NCBI GenBank assembly: GCA_965116945.1
Contig: OZ220734.1
Span: 1,674,001-1,738,000, forward strand
Direction of reading: 5' to 3'
DNA: 64,000 bases
From: Plut-88900 sp965116945
GTDB lineage: Bacteria > Chloroflexota > Dehalococcoidia > Plut-88900
The stretch's first letter is position 1, and each line of letters starts with the position of its first letter. The notes under the pieces are model-generated. The model was not told the DNA's origin, made no database searches, and saw nothing but the letters and a program-made list of their open reading frames with translations. Positions 16,003 to 24,907 of this stretch are shown one piece after another. The position numbers and the translations under genes were made by a program.

Positions 16003-16775
16003 GTCAAGGGTAGGACGGTGTCTCCGAGGGACACGGAACCCGACGCCGAAACAGCGCCATATACTCCGAAGTAGGCGGCCTGGGGGTCGGGGCGGTAGCC
16101 CAGGATCACCCGGAGGGTGTTCAGGTCCCGCTGACCGGTGTTAGGGTCGTGGGTGGTGATTGCGCATCTCGGGTCACGGGAAACGATGTTGATCCGCACT
16201 TCATCGCCGACTGCCACATCGCTTCCCACCCAGGCGTCTTCTTCGTGAGGGGTGGAATTGCCTACGAGGAAATTGGGGCGGAAGCGTCTGCTGTCCAAAG
16301 GGGAGGATAACCCGGCTTGGCTGGACAGTTTGTCAAGGGAGCCCTGGGATAGGATGGAGACAGGATAGGCGTCCTGTGCCTGTCCAGGCTCTTCCGACTT
16401 GACGAGCCGGAGGTCCGCGCCGCAGAAGGTGGACAGGGCCTCGTTGAAATCTCCCGCCACGACGTTTCCTTTTACCATGCGTCCGAATATGAAAGTGGTC
16501 ACGCTGTCTCCGACTTCAGGTACTCCCACGACCTCTGAACTGTCTGGGAAGGTGAGCGTGAGGGTCTCGGGCTCGAGGCTGTAGTCTGCCTTAACCTGTA
16601 CCATCCGTGCGATCTGCCGCTGTGTCATCATCCTGCCCATGTCGTCGATGACATGGAAACGCCTGTCCTCGACAATGCCGGACTTGCCGACGTTCACTGT
16701 GGTCGGATGGCAGAGGCCAAGAGACTTGACGGGAGCGATGTTTAGGGTCTTTAGGGTCAGTTGCTGGGTGGTCAT
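15999..16775 (-). CDS. MOSC-domain protein (YcbX/mARC-like)
   Basis: Protein of 258 residues with an N-terminal MOSC beta-barrel (LNIAPVKSLGLCHPTTVNVG) and a C-terminal MOSC domain. RRFRPNFLV and VSRDPRCAITTHDPNTG are the family signatures, the latter with the conserved Cys proposed to hold the molybdenum cofactor. Homologues reduce N-hydroxylated compounds or carry sulfur for Moco. The start is ATG 16775; longer frames would overlap the divergent FAD gene. Its stop overlaps the end of the FrnE gene (convergent). moeA at 32820 is in keeping with Moco synthesis. Confidence 0.87.
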   Translation of the reverse strand: MTTQQLTLKTLNIAPVKSLGLCHPTTVNVGKSGIVEDRRFHVIDDMGRMMTQRQIARMVQVKADYSLEPETLTLTFPDSSEVVGVPEVGDSVTTFIFGRMVKGNVVAGDFNEALSTFCGADLRLVKSEEPGQAQDAYPVSILSQGSLDKLSSQAGLSSPLDSRRFRPNFLVGNSTPHEEDAWVGSDVAVGDEVRINIVSRDPRCAITTHDPNTGQRDLNTLRVILGYRPDPQAAYFGVYGAVSASGSVSLGDTVLPLT

Positions 16776-16839
16776 TGGTGTATGATTCCGTTCCAATCGC
16801 CCGGCGCCCGAGGCTGGGGTCTGATTTCGAGGTCTGAAC

Positions 16840-17964
16840 TTGAACGTAGTTGTAATAGGCGCCGGGGTCATCGGCGCGGCCATAGCTTACTACCTCAGCA
16901 AAGAGGGTGCACGGGTCACGATAATCGAAAGGGGCAGGGTGGGGGGTGGGACGTCAGACGCGTCCACGGCGTATGTAAACGCGGTCTTGAAGCGACCTGA
17001 ACACTACCACAGGTTCAGCCGGCTAGGCGTGGAGGCATATAGCAGGCTGGAAGAGGAGTTGGGCCCGGGGAGCGGAATCGGGTCCCGGGGGGCATTGCAC
17101 TGGCCGGCCTCGATGGTCGGTGGCCTAAAGACTTTCGACCGTGTTCTGGCGGAATTGGATGATTGGGATTACCCGCATGAAGTGTTGAACCCGGCAGAGG
17201 CGTCAAAGATAGAGCCCAACGTTCGGGTAGTGGATCACCAGGGCCCGATCCTGCACCTTCCCAATGAGCGGTGGGTCGAGGGAAAAACGCTGGCCCGAAC
17301 GCTGTGTGAAAGGGCGGTGGAGATGGGCGCGCAGGTCATGGACTCATGCGCTGTAGTTGAGATTACGACGGCTGGGGGTCGGGTAACGGGAGTGGATACT
17401 ACGGAGGGATTTGTGGAGGGGGACGAGGTGATTGTGGCAGCCGGGGTGTCGAGTGGGGGGTTGCTGGCGCCGCTTGGGTACAGGCTTCCACTGGGTAAAA
17501 CTGTGGGAGTGCTGGCGCTGCTCCAACACCAGACTCCCCTGATCAAAGGCGTCGTTTACCCGGGTATCTACCATTGCAGGCCGACAGAGGACGGGGGCTT
17601 GCAAATCGGCAGTGACGAATTTGACGCAATGGCTGATGAGGATACGGAGACTTCAAAGGTCCCATCATGGCTTTACAAGTTAAGGGATGTGGCAGCGAGG
17701 GATGTCCGTGGGCTCGGGGAACTGGAGATAGCGAAGTTTAAGATCGGGTTGAGGCCGATGCCGGAGGACGGGTTGCCGCTGATAGGTCGGGTGCCGAATG
17801 TGGAGGGAGTTTACGCGGCGGTGATGCACAGCGGGATAACGTTGGCGGCGATAGTCGGGCAGACGGTGGCGAGGGAGGTATTGAGGGGTGAGGAGTGTGG
17901 GGTGGTGGGGAGGTATGGGTTGGGGAGGGAGCTTGCCTTGGGAGAGGCCACAACGGTGCACTGA
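16840..17964 (+). CDS. FAD-dependent DAO-fold oxidoreductase (D-amino acid dehydrogenase type)
   Basis: Predicted flavoenzyme of 374 residues. It starts with NVVVIGAGVIGAAIAYYLSK (FAD motif) and ERGRVGGGTSDASTAYVNAV, where the S/T-rich flavin loop differs from the ThiO copies. The end has GLRPMPEDGLPLIGRVPNVE and VYAAVMHSGITLAAIVGQTV, the standard DAO C-terminal motifs. The start is TTG, 5 bp after GAGGT, and TATGAT (16781-16786) could be the -10 box. It is likely to oxidise an amino or imino acid; the substrate is unknown. Confidence 0.85.
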   Translation: MNVVVIGAGVIGAAIAYYLSKEGARVTIIERGRVGGGTSDASTAYVNAVLKRPEHYHRFSRLGVEAYSRLEEELGPGSGIGSRGALHWPASMVGGLKTFDRVLAELDDWDYPHEVLNPAEASKIEPNVRVVDHQGPILHLPNERWVEGKTLARTLCERAVEMGAQVMDSCAVVEITTAGGRVTGVDTTEGFVEGDEVIVAAGVSSGGLLAPLGYRLPLGKTVGVLALLQHQTPLIKGVVYPGIYHCRPTEDGGLQIGSDEFDAMADEDTETSKVPSWLYKLRDVAARDVRGLGELEIAKFKIGLRPMPEDGLPLIGRVPNVEGVYAAVMHSGITLAAIVGQTVAREVLRGEECGVVGRYGLGRELALGEATTVH

Positions 17965-17973
17965 CAGGTGCGG

Positions 17974-19218
17974 CTAAGCAACGCGCCTAGGGGCCCGAGG
18001 CTGGCGGAGTAGTATGACGAATACAGCCGTGAGGGCCAGGGCGCCGATGGAGATGAAGTAGAAGAGGGCGTAGGAGTCCTGTACGTCGGCGATAAAGCCG
18101 GCCATGATGGGCCCCGCTATACCGCCCGCGGTGGCGAGGAAGCGGAGGCCTCCCTGGATGGCGCCGAAGTTTCGGGCCCCGAAGAGGTCGGCCTGCAGAG
18201 CGGAGCGGACGGGTATGACCCCACCCGACCCCACCCCGTAGAAGAAAGACCCGGCCAACGCGAAAAAGGGAGTTGCCGGATTCACGAAGAGGACCAGTCC
18301 GACGGCCTGTATGACGAGACTGATGACTACGACGAGGTTCTTGTCTACGAAATCGGAAAGGGTGCCGAACCCGAGGCGACCAATGAGGCTGAAGAGGGGT
18401 ACGGCAGCCCCCGCTATGCCGGCGATGTTCCGGGAGACTTCCCCGTCCAGGGTGAGGGCCGAAATCAACTGGGATATGACGGCGCCGTGGACGAGGGTCC
18501 AGAGTGTGAAGACCGCTCCAAGGTACCAGAATGTCCGGGTGGCTACTGCCCTGCGGAATGGGAAGTCGACCTCCTGGCGTCGGGATCGGGAGGTGGGAGT
18601 CCTTGAGAGGGTCTCACCGTCGGGGGAGAGGCCGTATTGCTGGGGACGATGGCGGAAAACCAGAGCCAACGGAAGTACGATGATCCACGAGGCTATTCCC
18701 ATCACGAGGACAGTGTTTCGCCAGCCGTAAGCGTTGATAAGCACGACCAGCAAGTACACCATGATGCCACTGAACGCCGACCCGCTGGCGATGAGTGCCA
18801 TTGCCCGGCCCCGCTTGCGGCGGAACCACTGGGCAGCACCGATATACATGACGATTGGATTGCAGCCGCTGCTGCCCACAGAGATTACTAGGAAAGTTGC
18901 GTAGAACATCCAGAGGCTGTCGATGCGGCCGAGGAGGAGGAAGCCCAGGCCGTAGACGATGCCCCCGACAAATATGACGCGTCTCGGGCCCAGCCTGTCC
19001 ACGAGGACGCCGACCAGTGGCGCGGCTATGCCGCTCTCGCCCTGCTGAAGAGCAAAAGCCACGGACGTGACGGCCCTGGACCACCCGAACTCTTCCAGAA
19101 TGGGGTCGAAGAGGGCGGAAAAGCCGTAGAAGAATGCGCCGGTGATGATGGATACAGGGACCGCGGCGATGACGATCCACCATCCGTAGAAGAGTCTCGG
19201 TCTAAGGGTAACTGGTAT
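17974..19218 (-). CDS. MFS transporter (start codon unclear)
   Basis: Twelve-TM major facilitator carrier. Translating upstream of the first standard start (GTG at 19062) gives RPRLFYGWWIVIAAVPVSII and FYGFSALFDPILEEFGWSRA, which is the normal first TM helix and loop of this group, so the gene clearly begins further upstream, near 19218. No ATG, GTG or TTG is in frame between the stop at 19252 and this region; an AGAAAGGA ribosome-like site precedes an ATA. A rare start codon or a sequence error is possible. The loop motif is GVLVDRLGPRRVIFVGG. Cargo unknown. Confidence 0.75.
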   Translation of the reverse strand: MPVTLRPRLFYGWWIVIAAVPVSIITGAFFYGFSALFDPILEEFGWSRAVTSVAFALQQGESGIAAPLVGVLVDRLGPRRVIFVGGIVYGLGFLLLGRIDSLWMFYATFLVISVGSSGCNPIVMYIGAAQWFRRKRGRAMALIASGSAFSGIMVYLLVVLINAYGWRNTVLVMGIASWIIVLPLALVFRHRPQQYGLSPDGETLSRTPTSRSRRQEVDFPFRRAVATRTFWYLGAVFTLWTLVHGAVISQLISALTLDGEVSRNIAGIAGAAVPLFSLIGRLGFGTLSDFVDKNLVVVISLVIQAVGLVLFVNPATPFFALAGSFFYGVGSGGVIPVRSALQADLFGARNFGAIQGGLRFLATAGGIAGPIMAGFIADVQDSYALFYFISIGALALTAVFVILLRQPRAPRRVA

Positions 19219-19349
19219 GTCCTTTCTGATGTGTAAGAGAATTCGTTGCGTCTAGGGTATGCCAGAAAAAGGTCGGTTATCCACCCGTCAACCAGGGGCC
19301 CTCAACCGCAAAGTTGACCCATAGGGCAAGGGGCCGGAAAATCCGAGGG

Positions 19350-19718
19350 ATGATAAGCAATATCAGGACTGTCGGGGTGTACGTTTCTGACCAGGATGCT
19401 GCGTTGCGCTTCTACGCGGAAGTCCGGGGGTTTGAATTAAGGGCAGATCGATCGATGGGGTGGCAAGGTAGATGGCTGGAGGTGGCGCCTCCGGGGGCGC
19501 AGTCCCGTATCGTCATCTATCCCAGGGCCATGATGCAGGACTGGGACAGGCGGAAGCCATCGGTTGTGTTCGGGTGCAGGGATATAGGCGCAGAATTCCG
19601 GCGTTTATCGGCGCTCGGAGTCAAATTCTCACAAAAGCCCACCGAGATGAAATGGGGGTCTTTCGCAGTTTTTGAAGACCCGGACGGCAACGAATTTGTC
19701 CTCTCGGAGGGCGATTAG
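19350..19718 (+). CDS. VOC-family (glyoxalase/bleomycin-resistance) protein
   Basis: Single VOC domain of 122 residues with two beta-alpha-beta-beta-beta halves. It starts MISNIRTVGVYVSDQDAALR and ends FAVFEDPDGNEFVLSEGD, where the closing E is a typical metal ligand. The central RWLEVAPPGAQSRIVIYP is the second strand set. The ATG at 19350 was preferred to an upstream TTG. The gene converges with the P5C reductase-like gene, and the two stops overlap by 4 bp. The reaction is not predictable from sequence alone. Confidence 0.85.
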   Translation: MISNIRTVGVYVSDQDAALRFYAEVRGFELRADRSMGWQGRWLEVAPPGAQSRIVIYPRAMMQDWDRRKPSVVFGCRDIGAEFRRLSALGVKFSQKPTEMKWGSFAVFEDPDGNEFVLSEGD

Positions 19719-20548
19719 CCAGTTGCGCTTTCCCTATTTACCCGGGCCTGGGTCTGACCGGCTTCAAGAGTCTGGGCGTAGAGGGACTCTACAAAGTTGC
19801 GGCGGAGAACCGTAAGGCCGGCGGCGGTCAAGCTCTGCGGGACGGAGAACTCCTCAATCATGCGCTCGATGCCCATGGGGCTTGCGTCGTTCCGCGCCAT
19901 CCAGTGACCGCCATTCACGAAAGTACTCATGGTGATTGCCTGGGCTTCCTCTCGGGTGAAGCCATTGGCGGTACCGAATTCAACATAGGCCTTCATGATC
20001 GGCCAGAGAAACGTTAGGCCCGCGGCATGGAGTAGGACGAAGGTGTCCATGGCCCGTTCGTCAATTGTGATGATCTGCTCGCAGAATCTGCCCCAATAGG
20101 TCTTCAGGTCTGAGATGCGGTCGGGATTGGCCCCGGGCTCTGGGCAGAGGGCCAGGAAGCCCGACCTCTGGCGCATGAAGGGTGTGGGAAATACCCAGGA
20201 CAGGGTGCATCTGGATGGCAGGAAGGGCCGGTAAAAGGACATAGGTAGGGTGGCGGCTCCGGCGGCAACGGTCTGCTCGTCAGTAATGACCGGGCCGATC
20301 TCCTCCATCAGACTAGTCATCTGGTTAGGCCTGACGAGGGGATAAACAACGTCGGCGCCCTTGCAGGCCTCCCGGTTGTCGGCGTAGGTGGTGATGTTGT
20401 AGCGTGACTGGAGTTCGCCTCGGCGCTCGGGGCGACGGTGGGAGACGACAATCTCGACACCCGAGTCTCGCTCTTCCGGGGAAGTCATAACATCAAGCAT
20501 GACCTCTGCGAACCTGCCGGCGCCTATGATGGCTACTCGTCGAATCAT
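19715..20548 (-). CDS. NAD(P)-binding protein, pyrroline-5-carboxylate reductase-like
   Basis: Protein of 277 residues with an N-terminal Rossmann fold (RRVAIIGAGRFAEVMLDVMT) in which a ProC-like VVSHRRPERRGEL follows, hinting at NADP. VVYPLVRPNQMTSLMEEIGP matches the ProC DVVLAVKPQ region. The C-terminal helical part (ERAMDTFVLLHAAGLTFLWP and later) is a dimerisation domain, but the P5CR hallmark SPGGTT is absent (FSVPQSLTAAGLTV instead). It is therefore a divergent ProC-superfamily protein rather than a secure ProC. Confidence 0.65.
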   Translation of the reverse strand: MIRRVAIIGAGRFAEVMLDVMTSPEERDSGVEIVVSHRRPERRGELQSRYNITTYADNREACKGADVVYPLVRPNQMTSLMEEIGPVITDEQTVAAGAATLPMSFYRPFLPSRCTLSWVFPTPFMRQRSGFLALCPEPGANPDRISDLKTYWGRFCEQIITIDERAMDTFVLLHAAGLTFLWPIMKAYVEFGTANGFTREEAQAITMSTFVNGGHWMARNDASPMGIERMIEEFSVPQSLTAAGLTVLRRNFVESLYAQTLEAGQTQARVNRESATG

Positions 20549-20676
20549 GAAATGCCCACTCTCTTGACCATCCAGAGTCCGGCAGGGCCGGCCTAAATCA
20601 TTCTAACCCCTGAGACACGCATTCGTCTTTGGCGCGCGTGAGAGTATGAGTCTCGAGTATTATTCGACACGAAGAA

Positions 20677-21438
20677 ATGATGGATGAACGGACTAAAGAT
20701 GAGTGGGGCCCGAGAATGAGCCGGGACTGGGATGAGAGGGCGCGTGCGGATTCGTTTTACTATTCAACGTGGAAGGTAGGACATAAGTGGGCCCCGGAGG
20801 AGTTCTTCGAATCCGGGGAGAGGGACTGCGAGCTGTTTGTGGACCCTGTGATTAAGGAGCTTGGGCTGGATGTCGGGGAGTCCAGGATGCTTGAATTGGG
20901 GTGTGGGGTGGGGCGGATGACTAGGGCGTTGGTGAAGCGTGCCCGGTTCGTCCACGCGACGGATGTTTCTGAGGAGATGATCGAGCAGGCCCGGGGATAC
21001 TGTCGCGGACTGGCAAACGTGCGATGGGAAGTCACGAACGGGTTCGACGTGGCGTCTATAGATGATGGGGCCCTGGATTTCTCCTTCAGTTTCCTGGTGT
21101 TTCAGCACGTTCCACAGAAAGAGATCGTACTTCGCAACGTGGCGGAGATGCTGCGGGCCCTGAGGCCGGGGGGTGGATTCCTGTTCCAGTACAACGGTCA
21201 AATTGAACGGAAAACCGGATGGAGGGAGAAGGTCATTTGGGGTGTATTGGATAGGTGGCGGGTGCCATTGCTGCCCCGGTTCTTTGGAATCGACACACGG
21301 GAAGCGGGGAAGACGTGGGACGGTGCACCGATTGATGGCAAGGAAGTTCAGGAGTGGGTTGAAAAACAGGGTGGACGGGTGGTGGGGGTGAGGGGGCTGG
21401 GCACTCCGGCGGCATGGTGTTGGGGGACGAAGGACTAG
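20677..21438 (+). CDS. SAM-dependent class I methyltransferase
   Basis: Methyltransferase of 253 residues. Motif I is MLELGCGVGRMTRALVKRAR, motif II VHATDVSEEMIEQARGYC, and motif IV SFSFLVFQHVPQKEIVL, with LRALRPGGGFLFQYNG following. The acceptor is unknown. It overlaps the end of the second lhgO gene convergently by 4 bp. The N-terminal WGPRMSRDWDERARADSFYY helix is common in UbiE/Methyltransf_11-type enzymes. Confidence 0.87.
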   Translation: MMDERTKDEWGPRMSRDWDERARADSFYYSTWKVGHKWAPEEFFESGERDCELFVDPVIKELGLDVGESRMLELGCGVGRMTRALVKRARFVHATDVSEEMIEQARGYCRGLANVRWEVTNGFDVASIDDGALDFSFSFLVFQHVPQKEIVLRNVAEMLRALRPGGGFLFQYNGQIERKTGWREKVIWGVLDRWRVPLLPRFFGIDTREAGKTWDGAPIDGKEVQEWVEKQGGRVVGVRGLGTPAAWCWGTKD

Positions 21439-22661
21439 GGCTGAAGGGTAGGGAGATCGAAGATGGAAGCTGCCCGGTCTGTAACGTGGAGGCCTATGGA
21501 GAGGGATGATGTGGCCCCGGGTGAAGGGGCGTTGATTACGTGAACGGCGTTACGAGTCTCTTCGATTACGAAATCGTCTACGAGGGAGCCGTTTGGAAGG
21601 ATGGCCTGGGGACGCACCCCGCTGCCCCATCTCTCAAGGTCGTTAGCCTTGATTTCTGGGACGAGCTTTTGCATTGACCTGACGAACGCGGCCTTGCTCA
21701 AAGAGAAGTAGATTTCCTGGAATCCGGTGCGCCAGTATCGAGCGGCCATTCTCCAGAACGCGGGCTGGGAGACTATGGACCATACCTCGGAGGGATCGAG
21801 GGTGGTGATTGAGTACCCCTCCCGGGACCCGGCAACCATCGCGTTGGGGCCGCAGCGGACTATGCCGCTTGTAATCCTGCCGAAAGTGGCCCCGAGGAAA
21901 GGGAATCGGGGGTCGGGGACCGGGTAGATGAGGTTGTGTACCAGGGATCGGGCCCGGGGTTTGAGAGCGTAGAACTCGCCGCGGAAGGGAATGAGGCGGA
22001 CGTTGGTCCGGACACCAGCCATGGCGGCGATTCGGTCGGCGTGCAGACCTGCGCAGTTAACAAGGAATCGAGTGGCGATGTGACCCTGGGAGGTGTTAAT
22101 AGTCAGGCCTTCCGCGTGGGAGGAGATGGACAGGACTCGAGAGTTGGTATGCACTTCGCCTCCCGATTCCTGGAAAAGTCTTGCATAGGTCTCGGTGACT
22201 GCGTTGTAGTCGACGATGGCCGTCTCAGGCGAGTGGATGGCTTTGATACCATTGGCGTGGGGTTCGATTTCCCGGAGTCTTTCGGGGCCAATGATCTGGA
22301 GGCCGGAGACACCGTTGGCAGTTCCTCGACGGTAGAGCTCTTCAAGGGCCGGGACTTCCGATGCCTCGGTGGCAACGATGACCTTGCCGCAGTCCTCGTA
22401 TGCGACGCCGTTCTGACTGCAGAACTCCTTGAGGAGCCGGGCGCCGCTGACGCAGTTCTGGGCCTTCAGGGAGCCGGTGCGATAGTAAATGCCGGTGTGG
22501 ATGCAGCAGTTGTTGTGCCCAGTCTGGTGCTGCCCGAGAGACGTTTCCTTTTCAAGGACGACGCACCTGGCAGAAGGAAATCGTCGGGAGAGCTGCAGTG
22601 CGGTGGCGAGGCCGATAATGCCGCCGCCGATTATGGCGATGTCGAACCTAGTGCTGGTCAT
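21435..22661 (-). CDS. LhgO-type FAD oxidase (paralogue 2)
   Basis: FAD enzyme of 408 residues, similar along its length to the LhgO at 11669-12880: IAIIGGGIIGLATALQLSRR at the start and VHVINAPSPGATSSLSIGLH at the end. In the substrate-side signature it reads HQTGHNNCCIHTGIYYRTGS, where paralogue 1 has HNSGVIHSG. Three changes next to the flavin suggest a different substrate or electron acceptor. No ribosome site is obvious before the ATG. It may be transcribed after the nuclease-like gene upstream (18 bp gap). Confidence 0.83.
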   Translation of the reverse strand: MTSTRFDIAIIGGGIIGLATALQLSRRFPSARCVVLEKETSLGQHQTGHNNCCIHTGIYYRTGSLKAQNCVSGARLLKEFCSQNGVAYEDCGKVIVATEASEVPALEELYRRGTANGVSGLQIIGPERLREIEPHANGIKAIHSPETAIVDYNAVTETYARLFQESGGEVHTNSRVLSISSHAEGLTINTSQGHIATRFLVNCAGLHADRIAAMAGVRTNVRLIPFRGEFYALKPRARSLVHNLIYPVPDPRFPFLGATFGRITSGIVRCGPNAMVAGSREGYSITTLDPSEVWSIVSQPAFWRMAARYWRTGFQEIYFSLSKAAFVRSMQKLVPEIKANDLERWGSGVRPQAILPNGSLVDDFVIEETRNAVHVINAPSPGATSSLSIGLHVTDRAASIFDLPTLQP

Positions 22662-22678
22662 CGGCTAAGAGTCTTCGC

Positions 22679-23395
22679 TTAAACATGAACCTCTGCAGAC
22701 TTTTCGACCGTTGACCAAGAGAGAATGTTTTCCTTCTTCATCCAACATCGATCGAGCATAAACTGAACCTGTACTGCGTGTCGCTTGGAGTGGAGTTTGT
22801 CCCGGACTATGAACGGTACAACAGTTTTCTTCCGTTTAAGGTGAGCAAGTAAGATCCTCGCCGTGACGAACTGCCGAATAAGCTGATGTACCAAAACCAA
22901 TCGTCCCTGTGCACCGAATCCCATTTCACCTTTCGCTTCTCCAATGAACAAATGGTTAGGGGACTCGATGACGATGTCGAATTCGGTGTTCCTCAGATTG
23001 TCGAAGAGGCTTTCCCTGCTAGTACAGTTAGCAACGATGTAATTTTGGCTACCTAAGAAACCTAATGCTCGTTTAGCTGGGGCTGCATTGGATGATTCAC
23101 AAAATGCTCTGAATTTGCTGAAGAGGTCTTTGAACTCATGGTTATACAGTTCGGCGAACCTATCAATCAATTCTTGCTTCTTCGCCTTATTGACGTATAT
23201 ATAGTCCCTAACTCCCTTCCAGAAAAGCTCCAAACGAGCTTCCCCTGGGTGGACGATTGGCAGGTCTGATTCGGGGCACGTTCGATAGGGTTTCAACAGT
23301 TTGTTGGCCAGTGCGGCAACATTCTCGGGCTTCATGCGGGCAAAGGTCCGGGCGGTCTTCCAATTCTCTGTGCGATTCTTGATTCCCAATATCAT
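22679..23395 (-). CDS. PD-(D/E)xK nuclease-like orphan protein
   Basis: I do not recognise the family by name. The 238-residue protein has EFDIVIESPNHLFIGEAKGE (Asp140, then Glu153-Ala-Lys155), which is the core pattern of restriction-endonuclease-like folds, followed by a helix LVLVHQLIRQFVTARILLAH. The rest is rich in Lys, Phe and Asn. Base composition and codon use are visibly more AT-rich than the neighbours, so it is probably a transferred gene. No methyltransferase or toxin partner lies beside it. Confidence 0.6.
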   Translation of the reverse strand: MILGIKNRTENWKTARTFARMKPENVAALANKLLKPYRTCPESDLPIVHPGEARLELFWKGVRDYIYVNKAKKQELIDRFAELYNHEFKDLFSKFRAFCESSNAAPAKRALGFLGSQNYIVANCTSRESLFDNLRNTEFDIVIESPNHLFIGEAKGEMGFGAQGRLVLVHQLIRQFVTARILLAHLKRKKTVVPFIVRDKLHSKRHAVQVQFMLDRCWMKKENILSWSTVEKSAEVHV

Positions 23396-23429
23396 CAGTC
23401 TAGTGCTCTAGCTTTGGCTGATTTGTTGC

Positions 23430-24776
23430 TCATTTGATGCGCAGATTGGGGGACTGGGCGGGGGGCTGGGAGAGGTAGCTTTTGGCAAACCTGAGGCCCG
23501 TCTCCCTGATAAGCTGATCATCCTCTTCGGGGGTTAGGGCGGGGGGAACCTTGGCGGCGGTTTCGTAGCCGTAGGTGGGGATGGGGTCGGGTGATGGGTC
23601 TCGGAAGACACCCACCGGGTCCCGACCCTCCTCAATGGCCCGAATCCCGTCGCGGATCATGCGGCGCATCATGATTACGCCCTTATCCGTACTGGCGAGG
23701 TGTTCAAGGCCGTGGACGGCAATCTCACGCTGCCCGACCTGCGCGTCGTAATCCGCGGGATATCGTTGCCTGTCCTCGTAGGGTCGAGCTGCTCCGGCAT
23801 TCTGGGCCATGGTGGCGAACTCGGGGTTGTTGGTGTATTCGTCGACCTGACCCTCCGGGGTGCGGGTAAAGGTGAATTCCAGGGTGGAGGTGTCGTCCTG
23901 GGGCACGCGCCAACGGAAGAGAGTAGGGTGGAAGCAGACCTGGTCCTGGCCCTCGTTGTACTCGGGTGGGAGGTCCGGGGGGAGGGGGATGTGGCCGATG
24001 TTGGGCGCGATGTATTCGACGTTGTGGGACCAGATGTGCCCGTCAATCCGGCGGGTGACGCAGCACATCAATCCGATCGGGGATTCCAGTACATCGAATG
24101 CCCCGACATCCAACAGGGCGTCAATTGGCTGGCCCTCCGAGTCGGTGAACTGGACGTTGCTGATTCGCGCGTGGAGGAACGCCTCGTGGACGGGGTCGAC
24201 TACGTTGTCCATTACCTGGAGCCAGTTGCAGTCCTTCACGTTCTTCGTGCCGACGGCAAGGGTCATACCGGGTGCGGTGTAAGCGTCGTATATGGGGAAG
24301 GGATGAAACTTGTCGGGTGGGCCCATGTAGGCGAATACCAGGCCCTTGTATTCGTGCACGGGGTATGCGCCGTGGTAGAGGCGGTCCTTCAGGGTGCTGG
24401 TCTCGGGTTCGCCCGGGGTCTCGAGAATCTTGCCGGAGATGTCGAAAAGCCAGCCGTGGTAGCAGCACCGGATCCCACCATCCTCAATCTTGCCGTACTC
24501 AAGGGATGTACCGCGGTGACAACAGTGGAGCTCCAGCAGCCCGGCTCTTCCAGCATCGTCCCGAAACACAACAAGGTCTTCGCCGAGAATGCGTATTCGG
24601 ACGGGCAGGTCTTTCAAGTCGTCGGAGTGGGCGACAGGCTGCCAGAAGCGACGGAGGTATTCGCCGGCCGAGGTCCCGGGCCCGACATGGGTGAGGTCTA
24701 TGTCTTCAGATGGGACATCTCGATGGTGATAGCCGTCGTAGGTCTGTGTGAGGAAGGCGGGTTTCGGGCTGGTCAT
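23430..24776 (-). CDS. Rieske non-heme iron oxygenase, large subunit
   Basis: Ring-hydroxylating-type oxygenase of 448 residues. The N-terminal Rieske [2Fe-2S] site is Cys85-x-His87 and Cys104-x2-His107 (ELHCCHRGTS and IRCCYHGWLFD). The mononuclear iron site is seen as NVVDPVHEAFLHARIS (Asp-x2-His-x4-His). The start is ATG 24776, 6 bp after GGAGGTG. No reductase or ferredoxin gene adjoins it. The divergent MFS gene may import its substrate. The N-terminal layout resembles phthalate/vanillate-type oxygenases. Confidence 0.9.
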   Translation of the reverse strand: MTSPKPAFLTQTYDGYHHRDVPSEDIDLTHVGPGTSAGEYLRRFWQPVAHSDDLKDLPVRIRILGEDLVVFRDDAGRAGLLELHCCHRGTSLEYGKIEDGGIRCCYHGWLFDISGKILETPGEPETSTLKDRLYHGAYPVHEYKGLVFAYMGPPDKFHPFPIYDAYTAPGMTLAVGTKNVKDCNWLQVMDNVVDPVHEAFLHARISNVQFTDSEGQPIDALLDVGAFDVLESPIGLMCCVTRRIDGHIWSHNVEYIAPNIGHIPLPPDLPPEYNEGQDQVCFHPTLFRWRVPQDDTSTLEFTFTRTPEGQVDEYTNNPEFATMAQNAGAARPYEDRQRYPADYDAQVGQREIAVHGLEHLASTDKGVIMMRRMIRDGIRAIEEGRDPVGVFRDPSPDPIPTYGYETAAKVPPALTPEEDDQLIRETGLRFAKSYLSQPPAQSPNLRIK

Positions 24777-24907
24777 AGATGCACCTCCGGCCTGGGTGAA
24801 TAGCACAAACTTGCATCAGCTAGATTATCACGTTGCGTGGCAACCTCGCCCTACTTTGCCAATTGCGCAGGCGGGGTGTTAATCTGACCCCAACCCCCGA
24901 GCACGTT

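Noticed and set aside
23700..24803. 367-codon open frame antisense to the Rieske oxygenase
   Set aside because: It is the shadow of the GC-rich oxygenase gene, whose motifs are unambiguous.
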